From the NCBI GenBank assembly GCA_937899415.1, contig CALBPI010000062.1, forward strand, positions 1 through 64,000: a stretch of DNA of 64,000 nucleotides. The letters run 5' to 3'. How positions within the stretch are numbered: the stretch's first letter is position 1; every line of letters starts with the position of its first letter. The position numbers were made by a program, and so were the translations under genes. This DNA is from an uncultured Gammaproteobacteria bacterium (GTDB lineage: Bacteria; Pseudomonadota; Gammaproteobacteria; Steroidobacterales; Woeseiaceae). The notes beneath the pieces were generated by a model. It did not search any database. It saw nothing but the letters and a program-made list of their open reading frames with translations, and had not been told where the DNA came from. Below, piece by piece: positions 36,933 to 47,692 of this stretch.

Positions 36933-37001
36933 TTCGCGCCGGTTGCCGTCTCCGGGGACTCATCGATTCACCCACCGCGAAAGCGGCGAAGGAGGCAGGC
37001 A

Positions 37002-37469
37002 ATGAAAGTCGAATTTTCCGTAAATGGCGAGCCACGGACAGTCGATGTCCCGGGCGACAAGCCCGTGCTCTGGGTGGTCCGCGAGGACCTCAAGCTCACT
37101 GCCAGCAAGTTTGGCTGCGGAATCGGTCAGTGCGGTGCCTGCACCGTGCTGCTCGACGGCAACATGACGCGTTCCTGTGGGCTGCCGGTGTCAGCCGTTG
37201 CCGGGCGCGAAATCACAACGCTTGAGGGCGCCGACGACGCGGTTGCGAAGGCTGTGCGCGACGCCTGGCGGGCGCTCGATGTGGTGCAGTGCGGCTACTG
37301 CCAGAGCGGCCAGATGATGAGTGCCATTGCGCTGCTGCGCAGTAACCCGTCACCCGACAATGCGGCCATCGATGCGGCCATGAGCGGCAACCTCTGTCGC
37401 TGCGCCACCTACCAGCGCATTCGCAAGGCCATTCACCAGGCCGCTGGCGAGCTCGGAGGTGCGGCATGA
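37002..37469 (+). CDS. (2Fe-2S)-binding small subunit, isoquinoline 1-oxidoreductase-like
   Basis: FGCGIGQCGACTVLLDG; CGYCQSGQMMSA; GNLCRCATYQRIRKAI. Confidence 0.93.
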   Translation: MKVEFSVNGEPRTVDVPGDKPVLWVVREDLKLTASKFGCGIGQCGACTVLLDGNMTRSCGLPVSAVAGREITTLEGADDAVAKAVRDAWRALDVVQCGYCQSGQMMSAIALLRSNPSPDNAAIDAAMSGNLCRCATYQRIRKAIHQAAGELGGAA

Positions 37470-39688
37470 AACGCTACATCGATGCGGCCGCCGTCACCGC
37501 CTCTCCGGCGCTCTCGCGGCGTCGATTCCTGACGGTCACAACGCTCGGCGGCGCCGGCTTCGTTGTCGGGTGCGGTCAGCGCGAGCAGGCGCCTGCGGCA
37601 GCTGCGGTGCCGGCATCTGCGGCGGCAGAGCCCGCTCCGCAGCCGATTAGCCTGGAAACACTGAATGCGTTTGTGCGCATCGGCAGCGACGATACCGTTA
37701 CGGCTGTCGTCAAGCACCTCGACAAAGGTCAGGGTGTCACGACCGGTCTGCCCTCGATCGTGGCCGAAGAGATGGATGCGGACTGGTCGCAAATGCGCTT
37801 TGAGTTTGCGCCCGCCGACGCGCAGAAGTACGCCAACTTGTTCTTTGGGGTGCAGGGCACGGGCGGCTCGACCGCCATCGCCAACTCCTGGATGCAGTAC
37901 CGCACAGCCGCAGCCGGCGCACGCGCCATGCTCGTGGATGCTGCCGCCAAGCGCTGGTCGGTGCCGGCGGCCGAGATCACGGTTGCGGCAGGCGTCGTCA
38001 GCCACCCTTCGGGCCAGTCGGCCCGTTTCGGAGAGCTGGCCGCAGACGCGGCCGGCGAATCCCCGCCCGACGCGCCGACGCTCAAGGCACCCGAAGACTT
38101 CAAGCTGCTGGGTACGCATTTGCGCCGTATTGATTCCGTGGCCAAGACCGACGGCAGCGCCCAGTACACGATCGACACTGATTTGCCCGACATGAAAGTG
38201 GCGCTCGTCGCCCATTCGCCGCGCTTTGGCGGCCGCGTGGGTGCATTTGATGCCACGGCGGCACAGGCTGTCGAGGGCGTCAGCGAAGTCGTGGAGGTTC
38301 CCACGGGCGTGGCTGTCATTGCCGACAGTTTCTGGTCGGCGCGCAAGGGTCGCGACGCACTCAAGATCGAGTGGGACGACAGCGACGCTGAATTGCGCGG
38401 CACCGAAGAGATTCTCGCCGACTTCCGCGATCTGGCGACAACGCCTGGCGCCACGGCCAGTGATGGCGGCGATGTCGACGCCACGCTCGCCGACGCAAGC
38501 CAGGTGGTCGAGCTCACATTTGAGGCGCCGTTTCTCGCCCATGCCACGATGGAGCCGATGGATTGCGTGGTACGACTCGATGAATCTGGCTGTGACATCT
38601 GGACCGGGTCGCAGCTTCAGACCGTGGACCAACAGGTCGCATCCGCTGTTGCGGGTGTGCCTTTGGGGAACGTACGCGTCAACACGTTGTTTGCCGGCGG
38701 CAGCTTTGGCCGCAGGGCCGTGGCCAACAGTGACTACATCGCCGAGGCCGTTGCCGTGGCACGTGCGAGCCGGAGTGGCGCTCCCGTAAAGCTGATCTGG
38801 ACGCGCGAGGACGATTTCACCTCAGGGCACTTCCGGCCCATGAGTCTGCATGTCATGCGTGCCGGCATCGACGCTATCGGTCAGCCAGTGGGGTGGTCGC
38901 ATCGGATCGTGACGCAGTCGATCCTTTCCGGCACCCCGTTCGAAGGCCTGATCAGCAATGGCGTCGACCCGTCGACGGTCGAAGGCGCGGCGAATTTGCC
39001 GTATGCCGTAAAGCAGCTGCAGGTCGATGTGCATACGCCGCGTATCGGCGTACCGGTGCTCTGGTGGCGCTCGGTCGGGCACACGCAGAACGGCTGGGTC
39101 ACCGAGGTCATGATTGACCAGCTCGCGCATGCCGCCAAGGCCGACCCCGTTGACTATCGCCTGGGGCTGCTCGAGACGCACCCGCGTCACCGCGCTGTGC
39201 TTCAACGCGCAGCAGCTGCCGCTAATTGGTCGGCGCCTGCGCCAGAGGGCCGGTTTCGCGGTGTGGCCGTGCACGAATCATTTTCTAGTTTCGTTGCGCA
39301 AGTTGCTGAAATTAGTGTTGATTCTGTAGGTCGATTGAAGGTCCATCGCGTATTCTGTGCGGTAGATTGCGGCTTCGCGATCAACCCTGATGTGGTGCGC
39401 GCCCAGATGGAAGGCGGCATCGGCATGGGGCTGGGTGCGTTCCTGCGCGAAGGCGTGACGTTCAGCGAGGGGCAGGTGCTCTCGAACAACTACCACCTGT
39501 ATCGGCCGCTGCGCATCAACGAGATGCCCGAGGTCGAGGTGTACATCGTCAACTCGGGCGAAGCGCCGACGGGCGTTGGGGAGCCAGGTTTGCCGCCCAT
39601 CGCACCCGCCGTGACAAATGCGATCTTTGCCGCGACCGGGCAGCTCATTACAACGCTGCCGCTCGGCGACCAATTAAGCGCGGGGTAG
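37466..39688 (+). CDS. Molybdopterin-binding large subunit, isoquinoline 1-oxidoreductase-like, Tat signal
   Basis: [20 protein letters not shown]; xanthine-dehydrogenase-type molybdopterin-binding sequence; ATGA overlap with the 2Fe-2S subunit. Confidence 0.9.
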   Translation: MKRYIDAAAVTASPALSRRRFLTVTTLGGAGFVVGCGQREQAPAAAAVPASAAAEPAPQPISLETLNAFVRIGSDDTVTAVVKHLDKGQGVTTGLPSIVAEEMDADWSQMRFEFAPADAQKYANLFFGVQGTGGSTAIANSWMQYRTAAAGARAMLVDAAAKRWSVPAAEITVAAGVVSHPSGQSARFGELAADAAGESPPDAPTLKAPEDFKLLGTHLRRIDSVAKTDGSAQYTIDTDLPDMKVALVAHSPRFGGRVGAFDATAAQAVEGVSEVVEVPTGVAVIADSFWSARKGRDALKIEWDDSDAELRGTEEILADFRDLATTPGATASDGGDVDATLADASQVVELTFEAPFLAHATMEPMDCVVRLDESGCDIWTGSQLQTVDQQVASAVAGVPLGNVRVNTLFAGGSFGRRAVANSDYIAEAVAVARASRSGAPVKLIWTREDDFTSGHFRPMSLHVMRAGIDAIGQPVGWSHRIVTQSILSGTPFEGLISNGVDPSTVEGAANLPYAVKQLQVDVHTPRIGVPVLWWRSVGHTQNGWVTEVMIDQLAHAAKADPVDYRLGLLETHPRHRAVLQRAAAAANWSAPAPEGRFRGVAVHESFSSFVAQVAEISVDSVGRLKVHRVFCAVDCGFAINPDVVRAQMEGGIGMGLGAFLREGVTFSEGQVLSNNYHLYRPLRINEMPEVEVYIVNSGEAPTGVGEPGLPPIAPAVTNAIFAATGQLITTLPLGDQLSAG

Positions 39689-39693
39689 AGCGC

Positions 39694-41247
39694 TTAAGCG
39701 CGTGGCGCGACCATGACTTCGATGAGTCGCGGTCCGCGCTGCGCGAGCGCATTCTTGAGCGCCGTTCGATATTCGGCGGTCGTGGTCACCTGTGTTGCCA
39801 TGACACCCAGCGACGTCGAGAGCGCAGTCCAGTCGATGGCGGGCTGCGTGAGGTCGAGCAATGACCGTGCCGTGTCACCGACATCAGCGAGTCCCACGCG
39901 CGCCAGTTCAATGTTGAGAATGGCGTAGCTGCCGTTATTGAAGAGGACCGTGGTGACATCGAGCTGCTCGCGCGCCATCGTCCAGAGCGCCTGCAGCGTG
40001 TAGAGCCCGCTGCCGTCCGCCTGCAATGCGATGACGGGTCGGTCTGGACAGGCCACCGCCGCACCGACGGCTACCGGCAAACCCTGCCCAATGGCGCCAC
40101 CCGTGAGTGTGAGCCAGTCGTGCGGCGCTGCGGCCGTCGTGGCGAGAAAGGAGGGTAAGCCGGTCGTGGCGGCTTCGTCGCACACGATGGCCTGTTCTGG
40201 CAGGCACTCAGCGAGCACGCCTGCGACCGATGCCGGTGTCAGCGGTCCCTCGGGCGTGACATCGGCGGTCGCGCGCGTGCTTGAAACGGCCGTAGGCGCA
40301 TCAAGCAAGTCCGCCAGACGTATCAACGCGCCTTCAACGTCGTCGCGGGCCTCGCAGAGCATTACGACCCTGGCATCGTCGGGCAACAGTCGGGAGGGCT
40401 GCCCCTCGTAGGCGAAAAACGATACGGGCGCCGGTGCGCCCGCAAGGACCACGGTGTCTGTGCCTGTGAGCGAGGCGATGGCCGCGTCGCCAAAGTAGGG
40501 CAGGCGTTCGACCGCAACCCGCGCGGCGCCGCGCTCCACGCGTGCAGGAAATGTCTCGCAAATCAGCCGCGCGTTCGTCGCAGCCTGAATGCGACCCGCA
40601 GCATCGAGTGCATCACCCAGCAGCGCTGGTCCACCCAGGAACAGGCAAGGCGTGGTGCTGGCCTTGAGCGCCTCGGCTGCTGCTGCAATAACCTCGTCGT
40701 CGGTCGGTACGGCTTGTGGCTGTGCCACTGGCTTGGGCGCCACAGAACTTGCGCCCCAGCAGTGATCGGCAGCGGCGATGACACTTGCGATTGCGCCAGG
40801 GTGCCGCTGCGCGGCCGCGATGGCCTCGGCACCCGCCTGCGCCAGGTCATCGGGTGAGGTCGAGCGCCGGACCCAGTCCGACATCGGCTGCGCAAGCCCT
40901 TCGATGTCTGATGTCAACGGCGCGTCAAGCCCAACATGGTCGACGGCATGATCGCCAATGAGATTGATGACCGGGCTTCTCGCGCGCCGCGCGTTGTGCA
41001 GGTTGGCCAATCCATTGGCAAGTCCGGGCCCGAGGTGTAGCAGCGTCATCGCCGGAACACCCGCCATGCGGCCATACCCGTCGGCCGCGCCCGTGACGAC
41101 ACCCTCGAAGAGCCCGAGAATCGACCGGATGCCGGGCTCGCGATCGAGGGCCGCGACGAGGTGCAGTTCGGAGGTTCCCGGGTTGGCAAAGCAAGCTCGC
41201 ACGCCCTGCTTAGCGAGCGTCGCAATCAGTGCATCGGCGCCGTTCAT
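39694..41247 (-). CDS. ThDP-dependent acetolactate synthase/benzoylformate decarboxylase-like enzyme
   Basis: GVRACFANPGTSELHLVAAL...LFEGVVTGAADGYGRM; ThDP motif QADGSGLYTLQALWTMAREQLDVTTVLFNN. Confidence 0.88.
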   Translation of the reverse strand: MNGADALIATLAKQGVRACFANPGTSELHLVAALDREPGIRSILGLFEGVVTGAADGYGRMAGVPAMTLLHLGPGLANGLANLHNARRARSPVINLIGDHAVDHVGLDAPLTSDIEGLAQPMSDWVRRSTSPDDLAQAGAEAIAAAQRHPGAIASVIAAADHCWGASSVAPKPVAQPQAVPTDDEVIAAAAEALKASTTPCLFLGGPALLGDALDAAGRIQAATNARLICETFPARVERGAARVAVERLPYFGDAAIASLTGTDTVVLAGAPAPVSFFAYEGQPSRLLPDDARVVMLCEARDDVEGALIRLADLLDAPTAVSSTRATADVTPEGPLTPASVAGVLAECLPEQAIVCDEAATTGLPSFLATTAAAPHDWLTLTGGAIGQGLPVAVGAAVACPDRPVIALQADGSGLYTLQALWTMAREQLDVTTVLFNNGSYAILNIELARVGLADVGDTARSLLDLTQPAIDWTALSTSLGVMATQVTTTAEYRTALKNALAQRGPRLIEVMVAPRA

Positions 41248-41302
41248 CGCCCGGAGTCTACCGCACCCCGCGGTAACGACGCGCAGCTACGTTGCGTCGT
41301 GC

Positions 41303-42433
41303 TCAGCGCGTGGAAGCGGTCGCGTTGTCCGTGTCTGTCGTCGATGCGTGTCGAACGTAAGTCTCGAGCAGTGTCTCGATGGCTGCGCGGCGTTCTTCCT
41401 CGGACATGCTGTCGGCGGATTCTGCGTGCTTAAACGTGGCCGTTATGATCTGCATACCATCAACAGCGGTGTCGATGACCACGGTGTTGCCCGGGGCCAG
41501 TCGGCGCGTCCAGGCGGCGCGAACATCGGCCCAGTAGGCTTCAGTCTTGTCCCAATAATCGACACCAGGCTCGAAGTTGTAACCCTCGATGGCACGGTAG
41601 TCGTTGAAACCGAACTCCCGGACGAGTGTCTGCGTTGCCTTACGCCCATCTCTGGCTGTTTTCGTGTTGTCCTGCTCGTGCGTCCAGCCGTGCGGCGTCA
41701 CGGTATGGCGGTTCAACGCATCGATCGCGTTGTAGTCATTACGGGTTGTGTACTCGCGTCGCGGTAAGGGTCGCCAGGTGCGATCGCTGGTCCAGGTGGA
41801 AGCAGCGTCATCGTGTTGCCACTTGCCGGTCCCGCAATAGCGCGGTGCATCGGACACTTCGAACACGCACTGTGTCCAGGCGCCCGCGGTGTGCTCCGGT
41901 GCCAGGTCGCGGACGTCCCAGGTCTGATCCTCGACAAACTCGAAGCGCGTCGATGCTTCGTACGTCCAGTCCTGACGCCAGTGCTTGATCACGTAGCCGC
42001 TCTCCATGACCAGCAAGTGCTGCAGGACGATATGGTCGGGTGTATCGGTGACTACTTGAACCAATTCGAAGGCGCCCGTGGTTTTATCGTCGCGTCGCGT
42101 ATAGGCGGGGCCCAGACGTACGGTCTCCATAAAATGAAAATCGACACGGTGTTCACCACGCATGGCGAGGATCGCCAGTCGGTCTCGCTGCGCGGCAGTG
42201 TCGCCTTCGCGGATCGCCGCGAAACCCGGGTTGGGTACTTCGCGATACTCGGGCATCGGCTTGGCTGCGGGCTCGGGCTCAGCGGTCCCCGCCGACTCGA
42301 TGGGCGCCGATTCTGGCCCAGGCGTTGCCGCGCAACCCGCAAAGAGAAGCGTCACTGCGGCGATCGCCGCGCGATTAAAGGCTACCGGGTGTCGTCCGTG
42401 CGAGTTCGTCATACAGCTGCTCGTGTGGTTCAT
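41303..42433 (-). CDS. DUF6607-like lipoprotein adjacent to hemP
   Basis: RDRLAILAMRGEHRVDFHFMETVRLGPAYTRRDDKTTGAFELVQVV; lipobox LLFAGCAATP. Confidence 0.65.
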   Translation of the reverse strand: MNHTSSCMTNSHGRHPVAFNRAAIAAVTLLFAGCAATPGPESAPIESAGTAEPEPAAKPMPEYREVPNPGFAAIREGDTAAQRDRLAILAMRGEHRVDFHFMETVRLGPAYTRRDDKTTGAFELVQVVTDTPDHIVLQHLLVMESGYVIKHWRQDWTYEASTRFEFVEDQTWDVRDLAPEHTAGAWTQCVFEVSDAPRYCGTGKWQHDDAASTWTSDRTWRPLPRREYTTRNDYNAIDALNRHTVTPHGWTHEQDNTKTARDGRKATQTLVREFGFNDYRAIEGYNFEPGVDYWDKTEAYWADVRAAWTRRLAPGNTVVIDTAVDGMQIITATFKHAESADSMSEEERRAAIETLLETYVRHASTTDTDNATASTR

Positions 42434-42584
42434 TGTTGGCGTTGTCCAGCTTATTGCAGATTCCTGGTCAGAGTCCCATTTTTGGGCCCTGTCCGTTCTC
42501 TCTTTGGGTGGGCCGGGCAGGAAATCGATCCTGAAGGCGAATCCGCTGGCTTGCTGGTTGGGGGTGAACGCGCTGGCTCGCGGA

Positions 42585-42749
42585 TTACTTGGTCAGGATG
42601 AGCTTGCCATTACGCGTCTTTCGCAGGCGGTATTCCTGCCCTTTGAAGTGAATCCGAACCTCCTGCTCTTCGCCGAACAGCTGCTCGGCGAGAATGACTC
42701 GCGGCTGATTGCTGGCGGTCGGTTCGATCGCATCTGGCTTACTCCCCAT
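42585..42749 (-). CDS. hemP: Hemin uptake protein HemP (54 aa; below the ORF-track cut-off)
   Basis: Minus frame MGSKPDAIEPTASNQPRVILAEQLFGEEQEVRIHFKGQEYRLRKTRNGKLILTK*: HemP/HmuP family pattern; Fur box just upstream. Confidence 0.88.
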   Translation of the reverse strand: MGSKPDAIEPTASNQPRVILAEQLFGEEQEVRIHFKGQEYRLRKTRNGKLILTK

Positions 42750-42755
42750 CCAACT

Positions 42756-42777
42756 AAATGATAATGATTCTCATTTG
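42756..42777. promoter_or_regulatory. Fur box upstream of hemP
   Basis: AAATGATAATGATTCTCATTTG, very close to the GATAATGATAATCATTATC consensus. Confidence 0.85.
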
Positions 42778-42882
42778 CGTGTCAACCGGCGTTGACAGCG
42801 CTTGCACGGATACGCGGGCGTAACGACCTTCAGTGATGCCTGGTGCTAGGAGCTCAAACGACCGGTTCGCTACACTCACGCC

Positions 42883-43854
42883 ATGAACATCGTGCCTCTT
42901 GCCGTAGCGCCGATGATGGACTGGACGGACCGGCACTGCCGGTACTTTCACCGTCTGCTGGCGCCCTCAGCCGTGCTGTATACCGAGATGGTGACGGCCG
43001 CGGCACTCGTGCACGGCGACGCGGGGCGGCTGCTCGCGTTCAACACCGAGGAGCATCCTGTCGTGCTGCAGGTGGGCGGCAGCGAGCCTGAGCTCATGCG
43101 TACGGCGGCAAAGTTGGCCGAGCAGGCTGGCTACGATGCCGTGAACATCAATATCGGCTGCCCCAGCGATCGCGTGCAGAAGGGTGCGTTTGGCGCCTGC
43201 CTGATGGCGGAGCCCGACACCGTGTCGCAGTGCTGGCAGGCCATGGCCGAGGCGGTCTCGATTCCCGTCACCGTGAAGTCGCGCATCGGCATTGATGATC
43301 GCGACGACGCCGCGTTTCTCGATGCGTTTGTGGACGCTGTGGCAGGCGCGGGCTGCACCCATTTCGATATTCATGCGCGCATCGCCATCCTCGCGGGCCT
43401 GAGCCCCAAGCAGAATCGCGAGGTGCCGCCGCTCATTTACGACGCCGTGTATCGTCAAAAGCAGCGACGGCCCGATCTCACGGTCTTTATCAATGGCGGT
43501 ATCGTCGATGCCGATGCTGCGGCTGCCCATCTCCAGCATGTTGACGGGGTCATGATTGGTCGGGCGGCCTACCAGGACCCCTGGTCACTGGTGGCGTTCG
43601 AACAACTCGCCAACCCTGACTACACACCACCCGCGCGCGCCGCTGTGGTTCACGAGATGGCGGATTACGTCGAGCGGGCGCTGGGGCAGGGCGCGTCACT
43701 CAAGCACGTCACGCGGCATATGCTGGGCTTGTTCAACGGCTTGCCCGGTGCGCGTGCGTGGCGGCGCACGCTTAGTGAGCGTGCCCATCTCGACGGTGTC
43801 GGGCCGGAACTGTTGCTCGCGGCACTCGAGCCCCTCGAGTCCGTGGCCGCCTGA
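42883..43854 (+). CDS. dusA: tRNA-dihydrouridine(20/20a) synthase
   Basis: MDWTDRHCRYFHRLLAPSAVLYTEMVTAAALVHGD...INIGCPSDRVQKGAFGACLM. Confidence 0.96.
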   Translation: MNIVPLAVAPMMDWTDRHCRYFHRLLAPSAVLYTEMVTAAALVHGDAGRLLAFNTEEHPVVLQVGGSEPELMRTAAKLAEQAGYDAVNINIGCPSDRVQKGAFGACLMAEPDTVSQCWQAMAEAVSIPVTVKSRIGIDDRDDAAFLDAFVDAVAGAGCTHFDIHARIAILAGLSPKQNREVPPLIYDAVYRQKQRRPDLTVFINGGIVDADAAAAHLQHVDGVMIGRAAYQDPWSLVAFEQLANPDYTPPARAAVVHEMADYVERALGQGASLKHVTRHMLGLFNGLPGARAWRRTLSERAHLDGVGPELLLAALEPLESVAA

Positions 43855-43957
43855 GGGCGCTTGCTGGTCTCGTCCGGGACCACTCGATACAATCGCGCGC
43901 ACGAAAACCCCCGGCTGCGTGCCGTGTGGTTTCTTTTTGATTGCCGCAGGGGATGTC

Positions 43958-44779
43958 ATGGGCCGCGCCAAAAGAAAGGGCCAGGAGCCAACGATGGCTG
44001 AGTCAGCCGACCGCCATGATCTGTACGAGGCTTCCGTTCAGGATGTCGAAGTCGAAATTGATTTCCTCGATGCGACGTACGAGAAGCTTCGCGCACGCAA
44101 AGCCACGCGCTTTCGCGAGGACTTCTGTGGCACGGCGAGCGCCGCCTGCGAGTGGGTTCGGCGCCGGTCCGGCAACGAAGCGATTGGCGTGGATCTCGAT
44201 CGCCCGACGCTCGACTGGGGCATCGACCACCGCGTGTCACGGCTGACCGCTGATGCGCAATTGCGCGTCAAACTCCTTCAGGAAGACGTGTGCACCGTCA
44301 CGGCGCCGCCGGCGGATATCATCGGCGCCTTCAATTTCAGCTACAACATCTTCAAGTCGCGAGACGCTCTGCGCGGATACTTCGAAAACGCACGGCGCGG
44401 TCTCGCTGAAGACGGCGTGTTCTTCCTCGACGCGTTCGGCGGCTCCGAGGCCATCAGCGAAATGAAGGAAAAGACAAAGCTCGACGGCTTTACTTACGTC
44501 TGGCACCAGGCCCGCTATCGACCCGTAACTGGCGAGATTCGTTGCCATATTCACTTTCACTTCCCCGATGGCTCGAAGCTCAAGAAGGCCTTCACCTACG
44601 ACTGGCGACTGTGGACGCTGCCTGAGATTCGTGAGCTCTTGCTAGAGGCTGGCTTCGGCACCGTCACGGTCTACTGGGAGGGTGTTGACGAGGACGGCGA
44701 GGGGAACGGTGTCTACGAACCCGACGCACACGGTGAGGCAGATCCGGCCTGGATCGCCTACATTGTGGCGGAGCGCTGA
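43958..44779 (+). CDS. Class I SAM-dependent methyltransferase
   Basis: RFREDFCGTASAACEWVRRRSGNEAIGVDLDRPTLDWG. Confidence 0.85.
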   Translation: MGRAKRKGQEPTMAESADRHDLYEASVQDVEVEIDFLDATYEKLRARKATRFREDFCGTASAACEWVRRRSGNEAIGVDLDRPTLDWGIDHRVSRLTADAQLRVKLLQEDVCTVTAPPADIIGAFNFSYNIFKSRDALRGYFENARRGLAEDGVFFLDAFGGSEAISEMKEKTKLDGFTYVWHQARYRPVTGEIRCHIHFHFPDGSKLKKAFTYDWRLWTLPEIRELLLEAGFGTVTVYWEGVDEDGEGNGVYEPDAHGEADPAWIAYIVAER

Positions 44780-44893
44780 GCATCTACACGCATTGCCTCG
44801 ACATTTCAATGCGTTGCGCGCTTATAATCGACGCCGTGAAGGTGCAGCGGTCACAGTGCCCGCGCCTGGTCTAGGGAGTAGGGGGCCGTCGCA

Positions 44894-45802
44894 GTGAGCG
44901 AGGAACTGGAAGTCGCCATTGTGTTTGCCGATGTCGTCGGCAGCACACAACTGTATGAATCGCTGGGCGACGATCAGGCCCGCGCTGTCGTGCGCCAGTG
45001 CCTGGACATCATGATCAGCGCCACCGACTCGGGCGGTGGTGAGGTCATCAAGACCATGGGGGATGAGGTCATGTCGATCTTCCCCGACTCCGACGCCGCC
45101 ATTGGCGCGGCCGTCGAAATGCAGCAGCGCATCTCGGGCAGCAAGAACCTTGTGCCCGATGGCCAGGGCATCTCGATCCGCATCGGCTGCCACTTCGGTG
45201 TGGTGGCGCGCGAGCCCAACGATATTTTCGGCGCAGCCGTGCACACGGCCAACCGCATGACGTCCCAGGCCAAGGCGCGTCAAATCGTCACGACGGGTGC
45301 CATGGTCGAGCGGCTCGGGGACGCCTGGCGCAAGACCACGCGCCAGATCGACCTGGCCGTCGTCAAAGGCAAGAAGGACGAGGTCGCTCTGTTCGAAGTG
45401 CTTTGGCAGCCCAACGAGGAAGCCACGAGTGTCGTTCAGACGATCGGATTCTCGTCGGCTGACGAGACGCAGCGCCTCACGCTGTCATTTGCCGGTCGCA
45501 ACATGATGGTGGAACCCGAGCGCCAGCAGATCACGATGGGGCGTGCCGAGGACAATGACCTCGTCATCAAGGGCAACCTGATTTCGCGCGTGCACGCGCG
45601 CATCGAGAAACGCCGCAACAAGTACTTCCTCGTCGACGAGAGCACCAACGGGACGTTCGTCGTCACGATTGACGGTCAGGAATCCTTCGTGCGTCGCGAC
45701 AGCATGCAGTTGCAGGGCGAGGGCGTTATTGGTCTGGGCAAGGTAGCCAAGCCTGGCACCTCGCTGGCCGTGCACTACCTGCTCGAAGCCTCCGACGGCT
45801 GA
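44894..45802 (+). CDS. Adenylate/guanylate cyclase catalytic domain fused to FHA domain
   Basis: VAIVFADVVGSTQLYESLGDDQAR...KTMGDEVMSIFPDSDAA; FHA: ITMGRAEDNDLVIKGNLISRVHARIEKRRNKYFLVDESTNGTFV. Confidence 0.92.
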   Translation: MSEELEVAIVFADVVGSTQLYESLGDDQARAVVRQCLDIMISATDSGGGEVIKTMGDEVMSIFPDSDAAIGAAVEMQQRISGSKNLVPDGQGISIRIGCHFGVVAREPNDIFGAAVHTANRMTSQAKARQIVTTGAMVERLGDAWRKTTRQIDLAVVKGKKDEVALFEVLWQPNEEATSVVQTIGFSSADETQRLTLSFAGRNMMVEPERQQITMGRAEDNDLVIKGNLISRVHARIEKRRNKYFLVDESTNGTFVVTIDGQESFVRRDSMQLQGEGVIGLGKVAKPGTSLAVHYLLEASDG

Positions 45803-45814
45803 CGCCTCGACGCG

Positions 45815-47569
45815 TCAGCTCACCGCTTTCAACGCATCCCGAACCTTCAGCTGCGTTTCGCGCAGCCGGTCGGGCACGCGTGCGCCAAAGGCATCGAGGT
45901 ATTCACCAACGGCCGCGATCTCCGCGTCCCAGCCTGCCATATCGACATCCAGCAGCGTCTCGAGCGCACCTGGCGCCATGTCGAGATCATGGGCATCGAT
46001 GTCTGCTTCGTGCGGGAGGTGGCCGATAGCCGTGTCACGAGCCTCGAGCTGACCGTCGCAGCGGCCGATGATCCAGCGCAGGACGCGCAGGTTTTCGCCA
46101 AAGCCTGGCCAGAGGAATCGGCCGTCACTGTCCTGGCGGAACCAGTTGACATGAAAGACGCGTGGCAGCGTGTCGGAGCGCTCGGCGAAGGACAGCCAGT
46201 GCGCCCAGTAGTCGGCGAAGTTGTAGCCGCAGAACGGTTTCATCGCCATGGGGTCGCGGCGCACGACGCCGACGGCGCCCGTAGCCGCAGCCGTCGTTTC
46301 GGACGCTACGCCCGCCGCCACCATGACACCGTGGTGCCAGTCCTTGGCCTCGAACACGAGCGGGGCCAGCTGCTTGCGCCGTCCACCGAACACGATGGCC
46401 GAGATCGGTACGCCGTCGGGCGCCTCGGCCAACTCGCTATATACGGGGTTGGCGGTCGCCCGCACCGTGAAGCGTGCATTGGGATGCGCCGCGGGGCCGT
46501 CGCCCGAATAGGGGTTGCCGCGCCAGTCGGTGGCGGGCGTACCTTCGCCCTTGTCTTCCCACCACGGACAGTTGTCCTCGGTGAGTGCGACGTTAGTGAA
46601 AATGGTGTCGCTGCGAATCGTGTCGAAGGCGTTCTTGTTGGTTTTCTCGTTCGTGCCCGGTACGACGCCGAAATAGCCCGCCTCGGGATTGATCGCGCGC
46701 AGCTGGCCTGCATCGTCGAGATGCAGCCAGGCGATGTCGTCACCCAGTGTCCAGATCTTCCATCCCGGCTGCGAGGCCGGCGGGATCAGCATGGCCAGGT
46801 TGGTCTTGCCGCAGGCAGATGGAAAGGCGCAAGCCAGGTAGTGGGTGTCCCCCGCGGGGCTCTGCACGCCCACGATCAGCATGTGCTCCGCGAGCCAGCC
46901 TTCCTTTCGCGCCTGCCAACTGGCAATACGCAGGGCGTGGCACTTCTTCCCGAGCAGCGCGTTGCCGCCATAGCCCGAGCCGTAGCTCTTGATCTCGAGC
47001 GACTCTGGGAAGTGCATGATGAACCGTTGATCAGGGTCCAGTGTGCCCGTCGAGTGCAGGCCCTTCACGTAGTCGCCGTCGCGCTCGATCCGCGCGAGGG
47101 CGGCATCGCCCATGCGGGTCATCAGCTTCATGTTGACGACCACGTAGGGGCTGTCCGTGATCTCGACGCCACAGCGGGCGTAAGGCGAGTCGATCGGCCC
47201 CATGCAGTAGGGCACGACGTACATCGTGCGCCCGCGCATGGCGCCATTGAACAACGCGTCGATCTTGGCGTGCGCCGCGTCCGGTGCCATCCAGTTGTTG
47301 TTGGGCCCCGCATCCTCTTCGTCGCTCGTGCAGACAAAGGTCAGGTGCTCGACGCGTGCCACATCGTCGGGGTCCGAGCGGTGCAGGTAGCAGCCCGGGT
47401 AGCGGTCCTGGTTCAGCGGTAGCAGGGTACCGTCGTCGGTCATCTGGGCGACGAGCCGGTGGTATTCGGCGTCGCTGCCATCACACCAGACAATACGGTC
47501 AGGTTGCGTGCGCGCGGCAACTGCATCGACCCATGAATTCAGGTCCTGCAATCGGCTGTGTTGGGGCAT
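45815..47569 (-). CDS. pckG: Phosphoenolpyruvate carboxykinase (GTP)
   Basis: MPQHSRLQDLNSWVDAVA...; LACAFPSACGKTNLAMLIPP; GTP-dependent PEPCK pattern. Confidence 0.96.
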   Translation of the reverse strand: MPQHSRLQDLNSWVDAVAARTQPDRIVWCDGSDAEYHRLVAQMTDDGTLLPLNQDRYPGCYLHRSDPDDVARVEHLTFVCTSDEEDAGPNNNWMAPDAAHAKIDALFNGAMRGRTMYVVPYCMGPIDSPYARCGVEITDSPYVVVNMKLMTRMGDAALARIERDGDYVKGLHSTGTLDPDQRFIMHFPESLEIKSYGSGYGGNALLGKKCHALRIASWQARKEGWLAEHMLIVGVQSPAGDTHYLACAFPSACGKTNLAMLIPPASQPGWKIWTLGDDIAWLHLDDAGQLRAINPEAGYFGVVPGTNEKTNKNAFDTIRSDTIFTNVALTEDNCPWWEDKGEGTPATDWRGNPYSGDGPAAHPNARFTVRATANPVYSELAEAPDGVPISAIVFGGRRKQLAPLVFEAKDWHHGVMVAAGVASETTAAATGAVGVVRRDPMAMKPFCGYNFADYWAHWLSFAERSDTLPRVFHVNWFRQDSDGRFLWPGFGENLRVLRWIIGRCDGQLEARDTAIGHLPHEADIDAHDLDMAPGALETLLDVDMAGWDAEIAAVGEYLDAFGARVPDRLRETQLKVRDALKAVS

Positions 47570-47652
47570 GGTTTCGCGGTCGTTTGACGGGGCCGCGATT
47601 ATAGACCAGCGCTTGGGCGCGGTGGTGATGTCAGCGCTGTCAATCGTACGCA

Positions 47653-47692
47653 CAAAAAAAACGCTGACACCCCGGGGGGGAGGTGTCAGCGT
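47653..47692 (-). terminator. Rho-independent terminator downstream of the phasin gene
   Basis: Minus strand ACGCTGACACC-TCCCCCCCGG-GGTGTCAGCGTTTTTTTTG: 11-bp stem, U8. Confidence 0.92.

Noticed and set aside
45989-47422. 477-aa + strand ORF opposite pckG
   Set aside because: pckG on the minus strand has clear family motifs; the + ORF is a GC-frame shadow.
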